Assembly: GCF_034702125.1 (NCBI RefSeq)
Contig: NC_085868.1
Coordinates: 38,546,128 to 38,610,127, forward strand
Length of the DNA stretch: 64,000 bases
Reading direction: 5' to 3'
Source: Engraulis encrasicolus
Taxonomy: Eukaryota > Chordata > Actinopteri > Clupeiformes > Engraulidae
Below the pieces are notes generated by a model, which did no database searches, had not been told where the DNA came from, and worked only from the letters and a program-made list of their open reading frames with translations. Of the stretch, positions 24,701-32,300 are shown in pieces (position 1 is the first letter of the stretch; each line of letters starts with the position of its first letter). The position numbers and the translations under genes were made by a program.

Positions 24701-27700
24701 CTAGTGAAAGTCAATGGATCACTGTACAGTAGCATGTGTGATTCATTGACTCTCACTAACTTAGATATTTACTCCCTCCTTAAAACAAGACAAAGCCTAA
24801 CATGAAAATTAATACACTTTACCACCTTTATAAACCCAGGGCAACGATTTTAACCGTATTCAGCCCCAAAATAGTGGCATACCCCTTTAAGTTTAAACAG
24901 GCATACATACCTTTGATGTGCTACCGGTCCTGGTCTTGGAGGAAGAATCCTGCTGAGAAAAGATTGTACAGCATCAGTAAAAATGTGTGGCATGGAAATA
25001 ATGCATTTCACTTTCTGACCCCAGGATTGACAGCCATGGTGCAGTAACATGCGAATTGGTTCTCTTTACTTACCTACCTATAATAACCACAAACAGCATT
25101 ACATGAGGGTCAGTTTTAGGGTCACCTGTACCTCCAACATGATCCACATGACATACACAGGTACTCTTCCCCACCCCCCACCCACCCACTAGTAAAAGAT
25201 ACCAGGGCTCTAAATCAACACCTGCCAACTGCTAGTGAAAATTCATTTTGGCTGGTAGAAAAGAAAACTAACAAGCCACCCTGACCTGTTAGTACGTATG
25301 TGTTTTGGCTAGTAAGGTTTACTTTTACTAGCCATTTTGGCTGGTGGTGCAAAAGGTTCATTTAGAGCAGTGTAAGAAGATGCACTTGTACATCACAGTA
25401 CACTTGTACATCTCAGTACATGACGCTCAGCAAGTCAGCACTAGTGGGGGTACCTCCTTTTCTCCCCCCCCCCCAAACATTTCTTTATTGAAATTCTATT
25501 ATTTTACATAAACATAACAATCCACAACCACCCCAAACCAAAGGCAAAAACACAAAAATAAAAATCTAAATAATAATAAAAAGCAAAAACAATTTCCACA
25601 ATAAAAGGGTACCTCCTTCTTGATGACGATGTCCTCCCTCTTGTCCATGTTCTCCTGCTCCAGCTTCATCAGCTCGTGCTGGATCTTCTGCCTCTTCATC
25701 TCCAACGACAGCTCGTAGTCGTAGTCACCGTTATCAGAGTCTGCAATGACAAATGTGTCCGTTAACAAAATATGCTGAAGACCAGCAGCAAACAATAAAC
25801 TGATAAAAGGCCTAATAATGCACATCGTCAGATTCCTACTGTCGATGCTGTACTGCTTCATGAAATTCATGCATTGTGGCCTTGTCACTTTCTTCTCATT
25901 TTGCAAAGCGAATTGTATAACGAAAAAGAAGAGTCTTGAAGTGATTGCCATAGTCATATTTGCCTCAAAATCTGCGCGGCACCAGCACAGTTCCCTGTGG
26001 GACTGAAAAGAACACTATTTGAGTCTCATGTTCACCTTCGCGGTTGGCCTCCCAGTCGGCAGTCTCCTCCTCACTGGCTGGAGTTCTCTCCTTAGTGATC
26101 TTTATGTCCTCCTTCTCCCGGTGTCGTCCTCGGGACGAGTCGCGCTTCTGACAAAAAAACACAACACGCATCATTGACCTCAAGTCATGCTGGCATCCGA
26201 TCTACCAACAAGATACCCCAAACCTCTGATTAACTCCCAAGAAAGAATTCCATTAGCATGGGACAGCCTATTAGTGCATGTTAGCACTCTCTGTATGTAC
26301 AAAAATGGAGGTCTGTGAAGGTCTAACGAAAATTAATTCACAAAGGTATTAAAAAAAATGAATCCACATTTTTACAGTGGCTGTAAGGCATATGGATCTA
26401 TGCTTGCTTATAAGACTGCTATTATATACCTACCAACAGCTAGAATGTGGTGGCATTCCAGCTTTAGGCAATGGTGTTCTGTTGATCACATGACCAAGTA
26501 TGTTGCAGCAGATGGCGATTAAAAGGATGTGTATACATGGGTCCACCATGTTTGTAAACACGATGTTTTGAGGAGGGACAAGACACTGGCAGCCAACCAC
26601 GTGAGCTAATTTTTTTAAACCGACAGCGGTTTCCAACAATCAGAGGTTGAGTTGTACGCAGTTAGTTTCACGCATGTATGTTTAAAGTATGTGACCGATG
26701 ACAAAGCCACCACTGAAATCTCCATCATGAACCATTTCCTTTGTGACTTTTTTTTTAAACGAATCAAGCTTTGGTATCTGCTTGGGATGCTGCACGCACT
26801 ACCATTATTATGCATGTCCTATACCCAAGGTTGACATCTTCTCTTTTCACTACTTGTAGTGCCACACATTACTGTTGATATGAGTGAATGTGTCTTACTC
26901 TGGTTGTGGTGGGTGATGTGGGCTCTTCTGGTTCTCTTTTCTGGGCATCTGCATCAACATCCTGTCTCTTATTCTTCATCCTCTCCCGGAGATCCCCAGT
27001 GGGCCTCTCTGCTGACCTAGTTTGCATGAAACAGGGACGAGAGGGGGAGAAAAAAAGTTTAAAGGCAGAGCGTGCACTGCATATGAGGCAGGCTGAACGC
27101 TTGCTGAGTGCGATGTACGAGAGGCTGCATCTGACTGTACACAGTGCAGCGGTACAACAAGCCGTGGTAAACCTGTGATTGTCTTACCTGCTGAACGTTC
27201 CAGAGAAGCCTTTGCCTCGTGGCTGAGTTCCATGTGTATAGCGACAGGTATTGCCGTAACTGCAGTTCCCAGTCTTCAACCAGTTTCTGCAATGTGTCTG
27301 AATAAAACAAAGCAAGAGTGTGTGTTAGAGTAGATCAGTGATGTTAAACACATGGGACAAAGAAATGTATGCAGTGTCCCAAAAGTCCAAGGGGATGTCT
27401 CAAAAACACACCCCTGCTCCAATAGGACACCTCAATCAGACTTAGGCTTAAAATGGGCAATTAAATTAGATATACACACTACAACAAAATGTGCTTGCCT
27501 CTTTGCATGTACAGCTGTAAACATCGAAACAAACACAACAACCATTTCATCAGCAACTCCCAGACAACCACCACCGCACTTGACAGGTTCCATGTGAGAG
27601 AACAAGGCTGTGTATTGTTTTCTATTGATTTGACTCATTACTACAAGACTTGGAAGGTGCCTCACCTCAGCAGCATTCCCTCCCGTGCTCGGGCCGAGTC

Positions 27701-27803
27701 TTTCGAACACGCTTGGCCGTCGCGAGGGTGTCGTGGTGCTCGCACTGCTGTCAGATATGGTCTTCGAATTCTCCACTGTTACTTTCCGCCTGATTTTGGA
27801 CAT
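1004..27803 (-). CDS. zc3h13: ZC3H13, zinc finger CCCH-type protein 13 (m6A writer-complex subunit), 21 coding exons
   Basis: Coding exons in transcript order (high..low): 27803..27666, 27297..27188, 27016..26899, 26147..26036, 25740..25613, 24952..24911, 24435..24263, 23870..23670, 23347..23180, 22423..22017, 21478..20915, 20660..20367, 18042..17526, 17350..17238, 15696..15131, 14268..13341, 13103..12105, 11854..11708, 9912..9712, 9305..9142, 1201..1004. All have GT/AG borders and compatible phases, giving about 2095 aa (the human protein is about 1670). The start MSKIRRKVTVEN and the end EVCVS match vertebrate ZC3H13. Residues 49-68 form a CCCH finger (C-x8-C-x5-C-x3-H). Long Arg-Glu/Arg-Asp repeats fill exons 11, 13 and 16. 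Conserved motifs include DWSDEDVP, PISDDELDEIL and DVIDVDW near the C-terminus. In the family the protein holds WTAP-VIRMA-HAKAI in the nucleus for mRNA N6-methylation. Oddities are His-Pro and poly-Gln tracts in exon 17 and a last intron of about 8 kb full of transposons. Confidence 0.96.
2601..2994 (+). pseudogene. Decayed P2X7-like intracellular (ballast) domain
   Basis: After an acceptor-like TTGCAG, one frame reads ALIQSLNLKQSH...LTRRDPSLMFDLAHDIW then a stop. A shifted frame from 2738 reads LCAICKEMPMNIERKCCG, matching the Cys-rich C-x2-C...MP...CC core of the P2X7 cytoplasmic domain. A third stretch (frame at 2862) reads FRHAAYRQYGALEQG, and a further shifted frame reads VVIHSTIPRISQGYP, ending at a stop at 2992..2994. 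The order of motifs is that of the P2X7 C-terminal domain, which occurs in many fish and invertebrate proteins outside the receptor. Three frame changes and internal stops show it is not functional as written. Confidence 0.6.
3740..3870. repeat. possible LINE (L2-like) 3' fragment
   Basis: Contains GCCTTGCTCAAGTGCACTTC, a word typical of fish L2-type 3' ends; a related word occurs at 54845..54890. Only a fragment, identified by memory of the family. Confidence 0.3.
4812..4847. repeat. (AAT)n microsatellite
   Basis: About 12 AAT units in an intron of ZC3H13. Confidence 0.95.
5714..6076. mobile_element. hAT-like MITE with perfect 8-bp target duplication
   Basis: Ends CAGTGTTTCTCAAC and its inverted form GTTGAGAAACACTG. 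Flanking ATTTAGTG is duplicated exactly at 5706..5713 and 6077..6084. Non-autonomous (363 bp, no coding). Confidence 0.9.
8002..8830. mobile_element. TTAA-bounded MITE with inverted arms of about 250 bp
   Basis: TTAA sits at 7998..8001 and 8831..8834. The end AGTGGTAGTTCGCTATTTTA is repeated inverted on the right with few mismatches, and the similarity continues past AATCGATCATAAAATG. No coding capacity. Confidence 0.85.
8858..8986. mobile_element. Small foldback element (TGCATTTCTCGAA family)
   Basis: GTGCATTTCTCG...GTTGCTAACTA is mirrored by TAGCTA/GTTAACAACTAT...GAAATGCAC. A related foldback is at 14920..15025 (TTTCTCGACAGT...CTCAAGAAAC). Confidence 0.5.
10271..11553. mobile_element. hAT-like non-autonomous element in (TA)n target
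   Basis: Ends TAGGGGTGGGC and, inverted, GCCCACCACTA; both sides are flanked by ATATATAT, so the target duplication merges with the microsatellite. Near the left end AATCTAGATTAATC is repeated. Holds a (GA)n run at 10697..10740. No intact coding frame. Confidence 0.65.
10697..10740. repeat. (GA)n microsatellite
   Basis: About 22 GA units inside the hAT-like element. Confidence 0.95.
11554..11690. repeat. (TA)n then (GA)n compound microsatellite next to ZC3H13 exon 18
   Basis: A TA run is followed by a CA-rich bridge and about 45 GA units, ending 17 nt from the 5' splice site of ZC3H13 exon 18 (exon 11708..11854). In the transcript this is a CU-repeat just inside the intron. Confidence 0.9.
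12261..12373 (-). repeat. His-Pro dipeptide tract in ZC3H13 exon 17 (G-rich plus strand)
   Basis: Reading the coding strand, about 20 His-Pro pairs follow FDPMA, with one His-Ser. The DNA is a degenerate 6/12-bp repeat built of GGGTGA/GGATGG units on the plus strand. Confidence 0.9.
12717..12853 (-). repeat. Poly-Gln (about 10) plus a second His-Pro tract in ZC3H13 exon 17
   Basis: CAG codons (plus strand CTG) give 10 glutamines at about 12717..12746. Between 12771 and 12853 a second His-Pro run of about 12 pairs follows HQHPHQPPHP. Both tracts are in frame with the rest of the exon. Confidence 0.9.
14272..14335 (-). mobile_element. LINE (Rex1/Babar-like) 3' tail fragment at a ZC3H13 acceptor
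   Basis: TTAGATTAGATTAGATTCAA then TTGTTATTACACAAG resembles the reverse complement of a fish Rex-type LINE 3' end with its short tandem tail. It begins within a few bases of the acceptor of ZC3H13 exon 16. Confidence 0.5.
14920..15025. mobile_element. Small foldback element, same family as 8858..8986
   Basis: TTTCTCGACAGTGTCGTAGC and, inverted, GCAATGACACTCAAGAAAC flank mirrored GTTAGCAACTTAGTAAGTT sequences. About 105 bp, in the intron between exons 15 and 16. Confidence 0.5.
15848..15908 (+). mobile_element. LINE 3' tail fragment
   Basis: TTTCCTTCAGGATTAATAAA followed by CTCTACTCTA, as in fish LINE 3' ends. Similar tails occur near 30070 and 51805. Confidence 0.45.
16140..17188. mobile_element. 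Transposon with GGGTATACTAAGAA-type ends, split by another element
   Basis: The left end GAGGGTATACTAAGAAG then TAAACCAGGTTAAGTT is mirrored on the right by AACCATGTTTTTAGTATACC. The inner part 16260..17127 is a second element. A related but broken copy lies at about 46672..47080. Confidence 0.5.
16260..17127. mobile_element. Inner MITE (ACAGTTTTTCTCGATTGC ends) nested in 16140..17188
   Basis: Left ACAGGTTTTCTTGATTGC and, inverted on the right, GCAATCGAGAAAAACTGT. The subterminal part contains repeated AATTGTGTGT words and their complements. Non-coding. Confidence 0.55.
18114..19863. mobile_element. PIF/Harbinger-like non-autonomous element, 1.75 kb
   Basis: Ends GGGCGGAATTCTCCC and the inverted GGGAGAATTCCGCCC, flanked by a 3-bp TAA duplication (18111..18113 and 19864..19866). 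Subterminal GCTTAAGT/ACTTAAGT and GCG-rich words are also mirrored. No transposase frame seen. Confidence 0.7.
20020..20247. mobile_element. MITE, GGCCTCATGTACAA family
   Basis: GGGCCTCATGTACAAAGACT at the left and TTTTGTACATGAGGCC at the right. A second copy in opposite orientation lies at 28895..29182. Confidence 0.65.
22735..22880. repeat. Minisatellite of about 23 bp (TGCAATAGCTCTGCAAGG type)
   Basis: Five to six diverged copies of GTAATGCAATAGCTCTGCAA lie in a ZC3H13 intron. It is followed by a diverged direct duplication of about 75 bp (22880..22950 and 23032..23105). Confidence 0.7.
24563..24886. mobile_element. TTAA-bounded MITE (324 bp)
   Basis: TTAA at 24559..24562 and 24887..24890. 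The end AGGGTTATGCCACTATTTTG is repeated inverted as CAAAATAGTGGCATACCCCT. Lies between ZC3H13 exons 6 and 7. Confidence 0.85.
25203..25368. mobile_element. hAT-like element fragment, CAGGGCTCTAAAT family
   Basis: CAGGGCTCTAAATCAACACC and internal GCTAGT/TTTTGGCTGGTAG words match the long copy at 39951..41224. A third copy lies at 46762..46930. Confidence 0.6.
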
Positions 27804-29279
27804 TCTGCAGGGCTACGTGGAAAAGAGTAGACGTTGGAAGTGTTAGTCCACAATAGACAGTACACAAAGTCTGCCTTCTGCGCACCCAGCAACGGCGTGG
27901 TCATTCGAGCAATGAATGAAATGTTGCTGACGCCTGAACACACAAGCACGGGTCAACTTCTAAAAACAGAAGTCTGTCAAAGTTTGTCAGTCGGGGGGCG
28001 AGCAAGAGAGCGGGCACCGATTAGCAAAACATTGACGCTGCAGTGCAAGTTGTGAAGTGGATCACTGCAACATTAGCCAGAGCTAGTTAGCTAGGCTCCA
28101 CAGCTAGTTCCAAATGCAAAGCACAGGCAAAAATCAGTAGTCATGCTCAATGCGTGGTATAATTACAGTAAATATTTACAATAGCACCGTGTCAGCTGAG
28201 TACTCGGTAGCATCTCCCCATGCAACTGAAAATTAGTTCAGTGCTTGTCGTCTGAAAAGAGTCCAAGCAGGTGACATGAACTATGTTAGTTAGCTACATT
28301 TGCTAATGAATTGGATGGCTTTCGTCGCTGCTTTCACATGGTTATTCTCGAACCATGCTCTTACCCAAATTCTTAATCAGGCGTCGTGTCCAGTTTCACA
28401 AACTACGGAGACCCCTCTTGCAAAATTACAAGTGAATGTCTTGCCTTTTAATCACCGGGGTTACCCGACCCGCCTTCATGATGTTAGCGTAGGTGCTAAA
28501 CTCTGGCCAGCTAACCCCCAGGCCATAGACCGAAATGCACCATGGGAAGTCGGGGGGTCTGAAGAACAAACTCATAGGCTACAAGTCAAGGGGATACATG
28601 ATTTTATTTACTTATTGCACATTTATTCATAATACATACTACATGTTTTTATTAAATAAACTCCAACACAACCAATTATTTTTTTTATTTGAATACACAG
28701 TGACAGCAGGCAGACAGTCCATGAAAGTCTACAACTAATTGTCCATATACATTTTCTTTTTCTTTGTCAGGAGCTTCACCTCTGCAAACCACTTATTACA
28801 TGTAATTTGTGAAAACCATAATTGCAGCCTGGGCTTTGGCCTACAATTTATGTTGAAAACCCAACAATAAGAATTTGAAGATGGAGGACTCATGCCAGGG
28901 GCCAAATACAATACAAAACCTGCTTACGCACAAAAAAATCTCCATAGCCTAAGTATTTTTTCCACACAAACATTCAGATGTACACCTTCTAAACATGAAA
29001 AAGTGCATGTGTCCTAGATTTAATGTGAAATCGGGCGAACCACATGAATCACTATGAAAACCTTGTGCATGAACTGACAACGTTTGAAATTTTAGGTGCG
29101 ATGTATCTTTTTCAGATTTTCACTTAGGCCCTACGAAAAGGTTCAGTAGGAAATCTACGGAGGTCATTGTACATGAGGCCCTAGGTGATTATATGACACA
29201 TGTACTGTTTGGAATGAATACAAACACACATTTTACACACTGAGCTGGACATGACAGATTACATGTCATTAAATCTCCA
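27804..29279. promoter_or_regulatory. ZC3H13 5' flank and promoter region, and CPB2 3' flank
   Basis: Between the ZC3H13 start codon and the CPB2 3' end no further gene was seen. The part next to ZC3H13 (27804..28560) should hold its 5'UTR and promoter. No TATA box is obvious. A GCACCATGGGAAG word at 28536..28548 could be a factor site but is unproven. The rest holds the MITE at 28895..29182. Confidence 0.45.
28895..29182. mobile_element. MITE, GGCCTCATGTACAA family, second copy
   Basis: The right end TTGTACATGAGGCCC and the inner GGAAATCTACGGAGGTCATT are the reverse of the copy at 20020..20247. The left end is more worn. Confidence 0.55.
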
Positions 29280-29285
29280 TTTAAT
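29280..29285 (-). terminator. CPB2 poly(A) signal (ATTAAA)
   Basis: ATTAAA on the minus strand 15 nt after the CPB2 stop, followed within about 50 nt by GT-rich sequence (GTGTGTAAAATGTGTG). This implies a very short 3'UTR. Confidence 0.55.
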
Positions 29286-29300
29286 GTTCTGAACATAAAC

Positions 29301-32300
29301 TCATTGTGACCTCTGGATAACCTTGAGGGAAATGCTCTTGAGCGCCTGAAGGCCTTCTTTGCATGCCTTGGCAATGTAACTTGGGGGCAGGAGAAAGCCA
29401 TATCTGCCGCGGTCCTGTAACTCAAAAGTGAAGGAGTAGTCAATCCCCAGGTTGTAGGCCCAGTCATCTGAGCCTCCTGGGGCTAGATCTGGAAAAAAAG
29501 TGAGATGGAGCATCATGATGAGAAGCCATGTCAGACTGATGGATAGTTGGTTTGATCATGACTGTTGCTGCTGCATGTCTACATTAAAAAGTTAACTCAA
29601 GTAGGTAGCAGGCTTCACTCAGGTTTCTTGATAACTTTTAAGGGTGCTGTCCCAAATGAATACTTAGAATCAAAGAAAAGGGGGGCGCACCTTGCATCAA
29701 TTTTTTTCTTTATTTTTCGCCGAAACGCGTCTGTGCACAGAAACATAAAGAAAAAAATGGATGCAAGGTGCGCCCCCCTTTTCTTTGATTCTACATTAAA
29801 AAGTTAAAAACACAGAATGTCCAAGATTGTAATGCCATGTGTGTAGGAGGCTGTAGCAGATATGCACTTGAGTATCTATGATGGCACTTTATGTATGTAT
29901 GTATGTATGTATGTATGTATGTATGTATGTATGTAGGCCTATGTTTGTACTGTATGTATGTATGTATGTATGTATGTATGTATGTATGTATGTGTTTTTT
30001 GTTTTGTTTATTTATTTTTTTTGGCGTCATGTGTATCAGTGTTGTGTGTACGTGGCAGCTATGTATGTCCGAGACAAATTTCCTTCGGGACCATTAAAAA
30101 CAATCTTGAATCTTGATTCTGAAGTTTGCTTGAGGTGCTCTTTAGATGGGAAACCGATACCATACCACCAACAGGACTTGATGATAAATTATTTTCTTTT
30201 AACCTTGAGGCAGATTACAAAGCATTACAAAGTGTAACCGAGGTGTTCCCATGCATTCCGTCCTCCTCTGGGCCGCGAACTCGCCACCTCCTAGTCAATG
30301 CATCGGTTCGGGTATGGGAGTCACAGCACGTTACTGCTGAGCTTAAGGACCATAACGAATACTGTATGAGGCTTCGGGAGGGAGGTGTACTAACGTTCCA
30401 TGCCACACTCTGCTAGTTGGCCTCCGTTACAAATCAGTTGCTCAAAGTTTAGTCCCAATGTTAACATTTCAGCATATTTGTCAGGTCACATAGTATAATT
30501 ACATATCAATACTTACAAATAGTTTGTGATCCAGGTCCATATTTGTATTGGTTCCTGTAGTATCTCTGGATGTCTTTGGCTGCATCCCGGGCCATTTCAT
30601 TCTGAAAAAAAATGGACACGAGAACATTTTTAGAAATTCTCTTGTGACAGAAATACAGCTCAAAGGAACATGGCATGCAATGAATGCACACCATGTACTG
30701 TATACTGTCAACAATATACTTTGTCAAAGATAATCCAATACAGCAAGATTTTTCATATGCTGCCTACATTAGGCAAGGTGATTCATTTCTGAAGCGCAGT
30801 TACGATACGATACGATACGATGATACTTTATTGTCAGTTTGCACTGAAATTCAGTTTGCATCCCTGAGCAACACTCGTTAAGACGAAACAGAATACAGAA
30901 AACAGAAAAACATAGGCCTACACAATAACATCACATCACAAGACTATTGCACAGCAATACAGTGGCAGCTCAATGTGATTCACAGATTAAGTTAAAAGCA
31001 AATAGAAGAAACGTGTTTGACAGCGACTGACCAGCTCTTGGTGGTTGCGTGCCTGCTGGTAGGAGCAGGAGTATGGGAAGAGCAGCATCTGAGAGTAGGA
31101 GTGGATGGAGAAGTAGACCTTCACCATCTCCTTGTTGCTACGCAGGAAGTTGGCCACCGCCTGAGATTCGGGTTCTGACTCGGGGAACTGGCCGCAGTAG
31201 GTGTCATCACAGGGGTTGCTGCTAGCCCCTGAGGCTGGTGGAAAACAGTAAAAAAATATATATATATATTTAAACAGTCAATTCAACACCTAGAGAGAAC
31301 ACTAGGACTAAATACACTAAAGAATATGTTAAACTGACTCTCTAAGTGTTGCATTAACACTGGAGTTTTTTTTCCTGTGAATGAATGAATGAATGAATGA
31401 ATGAATTTTGAGTCTTTATTGTCCAAAAGTGTCTTCAGTTTCACCATGTAAAAGACACATGAAACAGGTGAGACATTACACATTTAGAGACATTGATATT
31501 TTAGAAAAAGACACTCAATTTCATGTAAAAAAAAATCAGGAATACTACTCTAATAAATATGTCAATACATATGTGAACATCTAAAAGCGTAAAATGTGAA
31601 AAATAATAAAGGAATACTACTCCTACGGTTGGCTGGGTCTCACATCTTACTTTCTGAAATATCACCTGAATAGAAATACTTAACTTGCTGAGCAGTATTC
31701 ACTATCAGTGCAATGTATCTGTCAGATTTACACTATATCTGAGTGAGTGTAGAATGAGTGTACAGACTGAGCTGGAAGCTGTTGATTCCAATGTAGGCTA
31801 CTTACTACACCAGTTTGCATCGAAATTTCTGTTTAAATCAACTCCAACGCAGCCGCTGTTGGGGTGTGTGGCTCGATTCTTTCTCCACATTCGTTTCTAT
31901 TGAAAAATTGAGAGAGAAACCAGAGGGGTTTTCCCCCTTTGACTACACAATGCATTGCATACAGGTATATGCTTAGTATCTACAGTAACTTCAACTCAAA
32001 TTAATTCACATGTGAATGGCATGGCAGTATCAATAACTTACTGTGGTCCAGGTGTAGTCATAGCCGTCTGGGTTCATCACTGGAAGAACATAGATGTCCA
32101 TGGCATTCAAGATCTCTGTGATATCACGATTTACACCATACTGTGTTATGCACTGGTAAGAGGAGTAAGTTGAAAAAGAAATAAAATCAATTCTCATGCA
32201 ATAATACCAATAATGTTTGTATACATTTTATTTCTGGCTCCCATCCGAGGACTTTTTAAATGAAACAAGCAGAGGCAGTCACATTCATACAATGACATCT

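Noticed and set aside
29878..30237. Frame with (MYVC)n repeats
   Set aside because: Translation of a (TATG)n microsatellite.
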